From: Acanthochromis polyacanthus
Taxonomy: Eukaryota > Chordata > Actinopteri > Pomacentridae
Assembly: GCF_021347895.1 (NCBI RefSeq)
Contig: NC_067113.1
Span: 1 to 64,000 of the forward strand
Reading direction: 5' to 3'
Length of the DNA stretch: 64,000 bases
In this document: positions 13,863 to 24,890 of the stretch, piece after piece
Numbering within the stretch: the stretch's first letter is position 1
How the letters are laid out: the number at the start of each line of letters is the position of its first letter
Made by a program: the position numbers and the translations under genes
The notes under the pieces: generated by a model
Told to the model about the DNA's origin: nothing
What the model saw: only the letters and a program-made list of their open reading frames with translations
The model's database searches: none

Positions 13863-16800
13863 TCACCTGAGGTCCAGCAGGCCGAGCTTGGAGTCCCGAA
13901 CCACCACATGTTTACACACCTGAGGACGACAGGGGGAGGAGAATTCAGACACCAACAGGTGAGGGCTCACGACAGCCAATCAGTACAGTCCACATGTTTA
14001 CAGGAAGGAAGCGTCCCTGAACGATCACCATGACAACGATAAACACACGGTAACAAGCTAACAGTTCTCTAAAAACAGAGAACGTGACAGAGAACGTGAC
14101 AGAGAACAGAAAGAACATGACAGAGAACATGAAAGAACATGACAGAGAACGTGAAAGAACATGACAGAGAACATGAAAGAACATGACAGAGAACGTGAAA
14201 GAACATGACAGAGAATGTGACAGAGAACGTGACAGAGAACAAGAAAGAACATGACAGAGAACATGAAAGAACATGACAGAGAACGTGAAAGAACATGACA
14301 GAGAACGTGAAAGAACATGACAGAGAACGTGAAAGAACATGACAGAGAATGTGACAGAGAACGTGACAGAGAACGTGACAGAGAACAAGAAAGAACGTGA
14401 CAGAGAACGTGAAAGAACATGACAGAGAATGTGACAGAGAACGTGACAGAGAACGTGACAGAGAACAAGAAAGAACATGACAGAGAACATGAAAGAACAT
14501 GACAGAGAACGTGAAAGAACATGACAGAGAACGTGAAAGAACATGACAGAGAACGTGAAAGAACATGACAGAGAATGTGACAGAGAACGTGACAGAGAAC
14601 GTGACAGAGAACAAGAAAGAACGTGACAGAGAACGTGAAAGAACGTGACAGAGAACGTGACAGAGAACGTGAAAGAACATGACAGAGAACAGAAAGAACA
14701 TGACAGAGAACATGAAAGAACATGACAGAGAACGTGAAAGAACATGACAGAGAACATGAAAGAACATGACAGAGAACGTGAAAGAACATGACAGAGAACA
14801 TGAAAGAACATGACAGAGAACGTGAAAGAACATGACAGAGAACGTGAAAGAACATGACAGAGAACGTGAAAGAACATGACAGAGAATGTGACAGAGAACG
14901 TGACAGAGAACGTGACAGAGAACAAGAAAGAACATGACAGAGAACATGAAAGAACATGACAGAGAACGTGACAGAGAACATGACAGAGAACGTGATAGAG
15001 AACATGACAGAGAACATGAAAGAACATGACAGAGAACGTGAAAGAACATGACAGAGAACGTGACAGAGAACGTGACAGAAGATGACAGAGAACGTGACAG
15101 AACATGACAGAGAACGTGACAGAAAATGACAGAGAACGTGATAGAGAACGTGAGAGAACGTGAAAGAGAACGTGAAAGAACATGACAGAGAACGTGAAAG
15201 AACATGACAGAGAACGTGACAGAACATGACAGAACATGACAGAGAACATGACAGAGAACGTGACAGAGAACGTGACAGAGAACGTGACAGAAGATGACAG
15301 AGAACGTGACAGAGAACGTGACAGAACATGACAGAGAACATGACAGAGAACGTGACAGAAAATGACAGAGAACGTGATAGAGAACGTGAGAGAGAACGTG
15401 AAAGAACATGACAGAGAACGTGACAGAGAACGTGACAGAGAACGTGACAGAGAACAAGAAAGAACGTGACAGAGAACGTGAAAGAACATGACAGAGAACG
15501 TGACAGAAGATGACAGAGAACGTGACAGAACATGACAGAGAACGTGACAGAGAACGTGACAGAAAATGACAGAGAACGTGATAGAGAACGTGAGAGAACG
15601 TGAAAGAGAACGTGAAAGAACATGACAGAGAACGTGACAGAGAACGTGACAGAAAATGACAGAGAACGTGATAGAGAACGTGAGAGAACGTGAAAGAGAA
15701 CGTGAAAGAACATGACAGAGAACGTGAAAGAACATGACAGAGAACGTGACAGAGAACGTGACAGAACATGACAGAAGATGACAGAGAACATGACAGAGAA
15801 CGTGACAGAGAACGTGACAGAACATGACAGAGAACATGACAGAGAACGTGACAGAGAACGTGACAGAGAACGTGACAGAAGATGACAGAGAACGTGACAG
15901 AGAACGTGACAGAACATGACAGAGAACATGACAGAGAACGTGACAGAAAATGACAGAGAACGTGATAGAGAACGTGAGAGAACGTGAAAGAGAACGTGAA
16001 AGAGAACGTGAAAGAACATGAAAGAGAACGTGAAAGAACATGACAGAGAACGTGACAGAACGTGACAGAACATGACACAGAACCTGACAGAGAACGTGAC
16101 AGAGAACGTGACAGAACCTGACAGAACCTGACAGAGAACGTGACAGAGAACGTGACAGAGAATGTGACAGACAACATGACAGAGAACGTGACAGAGAACA
16201 TGACAGAGAACGTGACAGAACCTGACAGAGAACGTGACAGAGAACATGACAGAGAACATGACAGAGAATGTGACAGAGAACATGACAGAGAACATGACAG
16301 AACATGGCAGAGAACGTGACAGAACATGACAGAGAACGTGACAGAACATGACAGAGAACATGACAGAGACCATGACAGAGAACGTGACAGAACCTGACAG
16401 AGAACGTGACAGAGAACGTGACAGAGAACGTGACAGAACCTGACAGAACCTGACAGAGAACGTGACAGAGAACGTGACAGAGAATGTGACAGAGAACATG
16501 AAAGAACGTGACAGAGAACATGACAGAGAACGTGACAGAACCTGACAGAGAACGTGAAAGAACATGACAGAGAACGAGACAGAGAACGTGACAGAGAACG
16601 TGACAGAGAACATGAAAGAACGTGACAGAGAACGTGACAGAACATGACAGAGAACGTGACAGAGAACGTGATAGAACATGACAGAGAACGTGACATGACA
16701 GAGAACGTGAAAGAACATGACAGAGAACGTGAAAGAACATGACAGAGAACGTGACAGAGAACATGAAAGAACGTGACAGAGAACGTGACAGAACATGACA

Positions 16801-19800
16801 GAGAACGTGACAGAACGTGACAGAGAACGTGACAGAACATGACAGAGAACGTGACAGAGAACGTGGCAGAAAGTGACAGAGAACATGACAGAGAACGTGA
16901 CAGAACGTGACAGAGAACGTGACAGAACATGACAGAGAACGTGACAGAGAACGTGACAGAGAACGTGACAGAGAACGTGAAAGAGAACATGACAGAGAAC
17001 GTGACAGAGAACGTGACAGAACATGACAGAGAACGTGACAGAGAAAATGACAGAAAACGTGAAAGAACATGACAGAGAACGTGACAGAAAGTGACAGAGA
17101 ACATGACAGAACATGACAGAGAACGTGACAGAGAAAGTGACAGAAAGTGACAGAGAACGTGACAGAGAACGTGGCAGAAAGTGACAGAGAACATGACAGA
17201 GAACGTGACAGAACATGACAGAGAACGAGACAGAGAACGAGACAGAGAACGTGACAGAGAACATGAAAGAACGTGACAGAGAACATGACAGTGAACGTGA
17301 CAGAACATGACAGAGAACATGACAGAGAACATGACAGAGAACGTGACAGAGAACGTGACAGAGAACGTGACAGAGAACATGAAAGAACGTGACATAGAAC
17401 GTGACAGAACATGACAGAGAACGTGACAGAGAATGTGACAGAACATGACAGAGAACGTGACATGACAGAGAACGTGAAAGAACATGACAGAGAACGTGAA
17501 AGAACATGACAGAGAACGTGACAGAGAACATGAAAGAACATGACAGAGAACGTGACAGAGAACATGAAAGAACGTGACAGAGAACGTGACAGAGAACATT
17601 ACAGAACATGACAGAACATGACAGAGAACGTGACAGAACCTGACAGAGAACGTGACAGAGAACATGACAGAGAACGTGACAGAGAACGTGAAAGAACATG
17701 ACAGAACGTGACAGAGAACATGACAGAGAACGTGACAGAGAACGTGAAAGAACATAACAGAGAACGTGACAGAACATGACAGAGAACGTGACAGAGAACG
17801 TGACAGAGAACATGAAAGAACGTGACAGAGAACATGACAGAGAACGTGACAGAGAACGTGACAGAACCTGACAGAACCTGACAGAGAACGTGACAGAGAA
17901 CGTGACAGAGAATGTGACAGAGAACATGAAAGAACGTGACAGAGAACATGACAGAGAACGTGACAGAACCTGACAGAGAACGTGACAGAGAACATGACAG
18001 AGAACATGACAGAGAATGTGACAGAGAACGTGACAGAGAACATGACAGAACATGGCAGAGAACGTGACAGAACATGACAGAGAACGTGACAGAGAACATG
18101 ACAGAACATGACAGAGAACATGACAGAGAACGTGACAGAGAACGGGACAGAACATGGCAGACAACATGACAGAACATGACAGAGAACATGAAAGAACATG
18201 ACAGAGAACGTGAAAGAACATGACAGAGAACATGACAGAGAACGTGACAGAACGTGACAGAGAACGTGACAGAACCTGACAGAGAACGTGACAGAACATG
18301 ACAGAGAACGTGACAGAACATGACAGAGAACGTGACAGAGAACATGACAGAGAACGTGACAGAGAACGTGACAGAGAACATGAAAGAACGTGACAGAGAA
18401 CATGACAGTGAACGTGACAGAGAACGTGACAGAGAACGTGACAGAGAACGTGAAAGAACATGACAGAGAACGTGACAGAGAACGTGAAAGAACATGACAG
18501 AACGTGACAAAGAACGTGACAGAGAACGTGACAGAGAACGTGAAAGAACATGACAGAACGTGACAGAGAACGTGACAGAGAACGTGACAGAGAACGTGAA
18601 AGAACATGACAGAACGTGACAGAGAACGTGACAGAGAACGTGACAGAGAACATGACAGAACATGACAGAACATGACAGAGAACGTGACAGAACCTGACAG
18701 AGAACGTGACAGAGAACATGAAAGAACGTGACAGAGAACGTGACAGAACATGACAGAGAACGTGACAGAACGTGACAGAACGTGACAGAGAACGTGAAAG
18801 AACATGACAGAGAACGTGACAGAGAACGTGACAGAGAACGTGACAGAGAACGTGACAGAACATGACAGAGAACGTGACAGAGAAAATGACAGAAAACGTG
18901 AAAGAACATGACAGAGAACGTGACAGAAAGTGACAGAGAACATGACAGAACATGACAGAGAACGTGGCAGAACATGACAGAGAACGTGACAGAGAACATG
19001 ACAGAGAACGAGACAGAGAAAGTGACAGAGAACGTGACAGAAAGTGACAGAGAACATGACAGAACATGACAGAGAACGTGGCAGAACATGACAGAGAACG
19101 TGACAGAGAACGTGACAGAGAACGAGACAGAGAAAGTGACAGAGAAAGTGACAGAAAGTGACAGAGAACGTGGCAGAAAGTGACAGAGAACATGACAGAG
19201 AACGTGAAAGAACATGACAGAACGTGACAGAACATGACAGAGAACGAGACAGAGAAAGTGACAGAGAAAGTGACAGAGAAAGTGACAGAGAACATGACAG
19301 AGAACATGACAGAGAACATGACAGAGAACGTGATAGAACATGACAGAGAACGGTTCTCACAGTGAACAGAGGAGGTTCCTTGGAGTGAGGATGGAAACCT
19401 TTGAGTCTGCATCCAGAAACCTCGGATATCCCCGGACTGGTCAGCCTGAACACACCGGTACTGAGACAGGGGGCGGAGCCATAGTTAGCAGGAATCATGG
19501 GAAATGAAGACCACAGAGAGTGTGTGTGTGTGTGTGTTTGCCAATGTTTTTGCTATATTGTGGGGATCAAATGTCCCCACAACTGTAGGAAAACCGAAAA
19601 CTATGTCACTTGTGGGACCTCATTTGGGTCCCCACAAGTTTAAACAGTGTTTTCTTGGCCATGTTTGTTGTTACTGAAAAAGTAAAAGTGCAAAAACGTT
19701 TCTTTAGGGTTTGCCATCGTTTTGGTCTGGGTTAAGGTTAGGGTTAGGGTTAGGATTAGATATGAATGGGAGTCAATGGTATGTCCCCACAATGAAAGCA

Positions 19801-19829
19801 AGACACACACGTGTGTGTGTGTGTGTGTG

Positions 19830-19878
<49 letters not shown>

Positions 19879-20687
19879 GGACTTACTCGTTGTGTTTGGG
19901 AGCGCAGACGATGGCGACAGCCTCGGGCAGCATCAGCTGGTAGGAACAGTGAGTGTGGAGGTCAACGCTGGAGAGGAAGGCCGTCTGAGTGGGATGAGTC
20001 TGACCACAGAGGTCAGAGGTCACACACTGAACCCCTGTAACAGCTGCAGAGCGTGATGTGAATCTGATCTGGAGGCAGAGTGGAGACCTCCGTTATGTGT
20101 TGCTATCAGTGATGCTGCCATGACCACCGTTGCCATGGTGATATATGATCATGCAAATGAAGGAAAAGCACAGAGGGGGTCATTTTACTCAGTGTGTTTG
20201 GGTGTTTTATGGGATTGAACAGATTATTTGATGCTTGTAATTGAAGCTGAGGACTTCAGAGGATCACTGATGACTTTACTGATCACTTTAGTCACTGTAT
20301 TGATCAAACATGGCCGAAATTCCTCTTGTGTCGAGCTGACGAACCTCTCTGTGCTTATCTTGTATTAGCATTGGCTTATCTATATCTTGTCTTTAGCATG
20401 TGTTTATGAATAGCTTTTTTTAGTCTATGTTTGCGTGTATTTAGCCTGTCAAAGCATGTGTTTAGCACATGTGTAGCTCTCTTTAGCTTGTGTTTAGCTT
20501 CTATTCGCTGCGTGTTTGGCGTGTGTTTAGCATGTAGCCCTACATGGATCCAGCCCCAGCGTCAGCAGGTTCTGCCTGCGTCCTGGAACTGAACAGGTCC
20601 TCCACGTTCTCCATGTCGGCAGAAATCCGGGACCAGGCCGACTGTTTGGGGATCACGATGTGAGTCAACCACGAACTCATTGTGTGT
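13863..20687 (-). CDS. stambpl1: stambpl1 C-terminal half: JAMM catalytic domain exons
   Basis: Four - strand exons are visible: 20687-20544, 19999-19887, 19460-19361 and 13919-13863 (TGA). They encode THNEF, then HIVIPKQSA and DMENVEDLF, then [20 protein letters not shown] and [16 protein letters not shown], then [14 protein letters not shown] and [13 protein letters not shown], then [18 protein letters not shown] and stop. The zinc-binding JAMM signature HxHx7SxxD is intact; its first His lies at the end of the upstream exon. The family (AMSH/AMSH-LP) is a zinc metalloprotease that cleaves K63-linked ubiquitin chains at endosomes. The C-terminus (CKHV...LDLR) fits AMSH-LP better than AMSH. 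Splice sites are good (gtaagt, gtgaga, cag). The exon at 20544-20687 has several single-base insertions that break its frame and look like assembly errors. The gene is convergent with acta2, as in mammals. Confidence 0.85.
14070..19350 (+). repeat. 5.3-kb minisatellite filling the last stambpl1 intron
   Basis: Hundreds of 10- and 12-bp units alternate: AGAGAACGTGAC, AGAACATGAC, GAACGTGAAA and a rarer AGAACAAGAA form. Blocks of units recur together (for example those starting with 'gagaacaagaaagaac' near 14237, 14465, 14605 and 14915), so there is a higher-order structure. The array starts only about 10 bp inside the donor of the exon ending at 19361 and stops about 150 bp before the next acceptor (13920). 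The intron is therefore nearly all repeat. The - strand lacks stop codons in all frames over long distances, giving large spurious ORFs. Confidence 0.95.
19519..19875 (+). repeat. Dispersed fish-type repeat bounded by (TG)n, with a short telomere-like stretch
   Basis: Two TG runs (about 19519-19538 and 19811-19874) bracket a segment with 'ggggatcaaatgtccccaca', 'gggtccccacaag', a GGTTAG run (19736-19755) and 'atgtccccacaatgaaagca'. I recognise this combination as a common dispersed repeat in fish introns, from memory only. It lies in the stambpl1 intron between the exons at 19361-19460 and 19887-19999. Confidence 0.55.
20057..20540. other. stambpl1 intron, no exon seen; GTGTTTAGC-type degenerate repeat at its left end
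   Basis: The stretch lies between the exons at 19887-19999 and 20544-20687. From about 20390 to 20535 short variants of 'gcatgtgtttagc' and 'gcttgtgtttagc' recur. Nothing else was identified. Confidence 0.5.
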
Positions 20688-20689
20688 CT

Positions 20690-20880
20690 GAGGCGCGGAG
20701 AGACAAGCAGTAGTTTAGTACTACCAGGCTACCCACCAGGTTTAGTATTCAAGCAGTAGTTAGTACTTACCAGGTACCCACAGGTAGTATTCATAGCAGT
20801 AGTTAGTACTACCAGGTACCACAGGTTAGTATTCATAGCAGTAGTTAGTACTACCAGGTACCCACAGGTTAGTATTCATC
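20690..20880 (-). repeat. Intron minisatellite next to stambpl1 exon 8 (inverted relative to 24.4-24.9 kb)
   Basis: About four units of roughly 45-50 bp. Read on the - strand they contain 'atactaacctgtgggtacct' and 'ggtagtactaactactg'. The same unit, on the + strand, follows the last exon of the N-terminal half at 24407-24865. Indels vary from unit to unit. Confidence 0.8.
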
Positions 20881-20896
20881 CTCTGTTGTTGTGCAG

Positions 20897-23800
20897 AAGA
20901 AGCTGGAAAAGCAGACGGACTACACGGACGTGACGCTGACGCAGCGGAGGTGTTCGGCTCGCGGGAAGATGGGGATGCAAGCGTGGAGATTAACGAGGAC
21001 GTTGGCGGGCCCAGAAGATCACTGTTCGCTCTGGAAGTGGGATGGAGCGCATCGGCAGCGGTTTACCTGGAGGAGGCAGCTGCGAAAGAACGCCTACGTC
21101 CTCTACACCAAGTTCATCATGTAAGACTCCCACGCGACACCTGAACACCTGACCCAACATCTCAAACACCTGACCCAACACCTGACCAACACCTTAACAC
21201 CTGACCCAACCTCAACACCTGACCCAACATTCTCAGACACCCTGACCCAACGTCTCAACACCTGACCCAACATCTTCAAACACCTGACCCAACAGCTCAA
21301 CACACTTGACCAACACGACCCAACACTCAACACCTGACCCAACCACCTCAACACGCGACCCAACATCCCTCAACACCTGACCCAACATCTCTCAACACCT
21401 GACCCAACGCCTGACCCAAGACCTCAACACCTGACCCAACATCTCAACACCCGAACAACACACTCAAACACCTGAACCCAACACCTCAACACCGACCAAA
21501 CACCTCAACACCTGACCCAACAGTCTCAAACCCAACCCAACACTTCAAACACCTGAACCATCGAACCACACCACCTGACTGACTGAACACATGTTTGTTT
21601 GTGCAACTTTACCTGCTGCTGTGTTTCAGTCTGTTTGTAAGAGAAGCTACCTGGCCACAGAGACTACAACAGAGTTCATAGTCCCAGAGAAGCAACTCAA
21701 TCATGAAGGTACCTGAAGCCCATCAGCTCGTGGAGCTTTTTCCAGGCTTGTAGAGTTGTCCCCCTGATGTTGCCCCCTGATGTTGTCCTTCCTGGTGTTT
21801 GTCTTCCTTGATGTTGTTCTTTCTGATCTTTGTCCTCCTGGGTTTTTGTTTCCTCCTTGATGTTGTCCTCCTGGATCTGTCTTGTGTTTGTCTTCCTGTT
21901 GGTTTTGTCCTCCCTGGTTCCATCCTGATGTTCTCCCTCCCTTTCTTGTTTTCTGCAGAAGCTGCAGGAAGGTTCGTTTCTCGGAGAGGACGAACTGAAG
22001 TAAGCGTCTAGAGGCAGAAATAACAGCAAGAGAGCACAAGCGAGTACCTGAGAGCCCAGGTGAGTGTGACCAATTGCCAGAACGCAGCGCCACAAGTACT
22101 GCCAGCTTCATGCAGTAACAGTTACACAGTACTGTGTTCAGGTTTAATCAGAATTAGTTCATTCGGGACAGGTGTTTATCTGTTAAATCAGGAACTGCAG
22201 CAGATTTGGTTTCTTTGGTTATCGTTATGTGTATTCGTTATTGATTAGCTGATTATTGGTTATTGATTATTTGTATTGGTTACTGATTATTGGTTATGAT
22301 ATTGGATTACTGAATATTGGTTATTGATTATTGGTTATGGATTATTGGTTTATTGATTATTGGTATCTGATTATTGGTTATTGATTATTGGTTATGATTA
22401 TTGGTTATTGATGATTGGTTACTGATTATTGTATTGGTTATCTATTATTTGGGGTTCAGAGCAGTGATGGGTATCATCCATTGGAGTGGCTTGTATGTGG
22501 TGAGTACATGTGACATGTATTGATTTATATGATCATTCACGATGAAGGTTAGCCATGTTAGCTATGTAAGCTAATATAAGGAATGCTAATGTTTGCTAAG
22601 GCTCAAGATGAGCTCTAAATATTAATTAACCTTAGCGAGCCTAGCATGTTCACCCATGACTTTAAATTCACCACGGGGCCCTCCATAGGGCCTATCATGA
22701 AGCTACAGTATTTATTACTTTTTACTTCAAAAACTCTTGAGATACCTTAGTGTTTTACTACTTGACTGATCGTGCTTGTGCAGTTACTGCATAAAATTAG
22801 TATACTTGTGTATTTTTTACTACTCGAAGCTGATTGTGCTGTATTACTTGTATAAATACTCGTGTATTTTTACTACATGAAGCTGATAGTACTGCGTACA
22901 TGTTTTAGATGATGCTCATACTGCTTTACTGTTACTGCATACAGTTATAGTACTGTATATTTTTACTGCATGAATCGATATTACTGTGTACGTGTACTGC
23001 ATGAGTTGACATTACTCATGACTTGGTACTGCTGTGTCCTCAGAGCCAGGCATGGTGGTGTGGGGTGTGCCAGCAGCTGCAGCGGCTCTCCTATTGGATG
23101 AGGACAGGAGGCGGTTCTTAGAGGAGGAGCAGTCAGACGAGTGGCGGCGCGTGCGACGGGATGCAGACGAATCAAACAAGTTCCGCACTTCGAGGACCAC
23201 TGAGGCGGCAGGAGCTTGGCAATCGAAAGAGCAGAGGAGGTGGAGCAAAAGGTAGCCGCCGCAGCACTGGGTACTACTTGGTACTACTTTGCTGCTAGTA
23301 CTCAGCTATACTGGTACTACTTGCTGCTAGTTACGCAGCTACTACTGGTACTACTGCTGCTAGTATTTGCAACTACTCTGGTACTATTGCTGCTAGTACT
23401 GCAACTATACACTAGTAGTGTAAGTTACAGTGTACTGTGTGCATTACTCTGTAATACTGGTCTAGTATCAGTACTATGTTAGTATCTTAGTAGTGTGTAG
23501 TTACTGATGTAGTATCTGTAGAAAATATGTAGTACTGTGTAGTACTATGTAGTATCTGTTAGAACTGTGTGGTATTGCGTAAGTATCTGTTAGTATGTGT
23601 AGTATTTGCGTTTAGTATCTTGAGGTCGTAGTATGGCCGTAGGATCTGTAGTACTGTGTAGTACCATTAACTGGGTATAAGTACTAGTGTAGTATCTTTA
23701 GTACTTGTGTCGTACTATGTAGACTATGTAGTACCTGATAGACCTGGTAGTACTGGTGTAGTTACCAGCTGTACTGCTTCTCCTACAGGGGAGACCAAAG

Positions 23801-24406
23801 TGCCTGAGTGGACGGACGGCTTTCCTGTCTTCTCAGCAGCCAATCAGAGACAGCGTACGATCCCAGGGCGGATCCTAAGAAACAGACCACCTGTCCCGTC
23901 AGCAACAGCCGCCACATTTGGCAGGAGTACACAGTGAGTACACGCATGTACACACAGTACACGGTCTGTACTTGCTAGTTTCTTGTTGTTTTCAGTGAAC
24001 CTAAGGTTAAACCATGTGTGGGCTGCTTCTGCCCGGCTCATGACTTTCAGGTGTGCAGGTTGTTCAGTTTACCTAAAGGATCTTTATTAGAGTTCTTCTG
24101 AAAGCTGCTGATGACTCTGAGTAATTCCAGGACTGTTGAATCAGTCTTAACTTAATGAAACAGCTTGAACCTGAAGTTAATTCAAACCTTTCTAGTAACG
24201 TTTCAGATTAGTTAAAACCAACCAGATGGTCAAAAGTTTGTTGTTGTTGTTTATCCTCCTAGTTTTTTTGTTTTGTGTGTGACAGGTCAGAGGTGAGGGT
24301 CTGAGGCGGGTGTTGATCCCAGAGATCTACGTATCGCTTCCTCCTGCGGCCGAAAATCAACACAGCTGAGAGGCATCGAAACCTGTGGAGTCCTCTGTGG
24401 ACGCCT
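20897..24406 (+). CDS. stambpl1: stambpl1 N-terminal half on the opposite strand, frame broken by many indels
   Basis: Exons bounded by CAG and GT are seen at 20897-21120, 21630-21708, 21959-22059, 23044-23251, 23789-23933 and 24286-24406. In shifting frames they read KKLEKQTDYTDVTLT, VEINEDVG, VYLEE, LFV (MIT-like N-terminal domain), KLQEGSFLGEDELK, RRQELAIERAEE (coiled coil), PPVPSATAATF, then VEGLRR, IETCGVLCG and an R-L at the end of the last exon. The IETCG glutamate is the JAMM catalytic glutamate region. The order and wording follow AMSH-LP from near its N-terminus up to the residue just before THNEF, where the opposite-strand exons begin. The two sets are therefore halves of one gene. 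The start codon exon is not visible. Single-base insertions and deletions occur in nearly every exon and also through the introns, so sequencing or assembly error is more likely than gene decay. Confidence 0.75.
21130..21575 (+). repeat. Minisatellite of 'tcaacacctgacccaacacc' type in a stambpl1 intron
   Basis: Some twenty irregular copies of a unit of about 18-20 bp. Copy-to-copy differences are mainly single-base indels. Confidence 0.9.
22225..22450 (+). repeat. AT-rich minisatellite ('ttggttattgattatt')
   Basis: Repeats of about 14-15 bp in the intron after the exon at 21959-22059. The intron continues without visible exons to 23043, ending in GTACT/TACTGC-rich sequence. Confidence 0.85.
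23262..23780 (+). repeat. GTACT-rich repeats in a stambpl1 intron
   Basis: Two tandem families follow each other: 'tactactgctgctagtact' units to about 23410, then 'gtagtatctgttagtactgt' units to about 23780. Both are irregular. Confidence 0.8.
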
Positions 24407-24865
24407 GTATACTAACTATTGTGTTAACTTAGAGAGATAACCTGTGGGTCCTGGTGGATACCAACTACTGTAACTTAGAGATACTAACCTGTGGGTCCTG
24501 GTAAATACTAACTACTAGTTGACTTAGAGATACTAACCTGTGGGTTCCTAGGTAATACCTAACTACTGTGACTTAGAGATAACTAACTGTGGTTCCTGTT
24601 AATACTAACTACTATTACTAGAGATACTACCTTGGGTTCCTTGGTAATACTAACTACTGTGACTTAGCAGATACTAACCTGTGGGTACCTGGGTAATACT
24701 AACTACTGTTACTTAGAGATTACTACCTGTGGGTCCTAGGAATACTAACTACTGTTTAACTAGAGGATACTAACCTGGGTGAACCTGGTAATACTAACTA
24801 CTGTTAACTTAGAGATACTTAACCTGTGGGTTCCTGGTAATACTAACTTACTGTTAACTTTAGAG
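24407..24865 (+). repeat. Intron minisatellite following the last N-terminal stambpl1 exon
   Basis: Roughly ten copies of a 45-50 bp unit containing 'actaacctgtgggt' and 'cctggtaatactaactactg' with 'ttacttagag' between. The array runs into the N gap. It is the reverse-strand counterpart of the repeat at 20690-20880. Confidence 0.9.
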
Positions 24866-24890
24866 NNNNNNNNNNNNNNNNNNNNNNNNN
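24866..24890. other. Assembly gap (25 N)
   Basis: Twenty-five undetermined bases separate the stambpl1 N-terminal block from the satellite block. Confidence 1.

Noticed and set aside
13945..19498. Four very long - strand ORFs (580 to 1809 codons) rich in [16 protein letters not shown] repeats
   Set aside because: They are translations of the intron minisatellite in overlapping frames. They arise because the units contain no stop codon on that strand. Two of them run through the real stambpl1 exon at 19361-19460 into intron, one in the exon's own frame.
20897..24406. stambpl1 pseudogene
   Set aside because: Indels are spread equally through exons, introns and repeats, splice sites are preserved, and the block ends at a gap. 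That pattern fits uncorrected long-read sequence better than gene decay.
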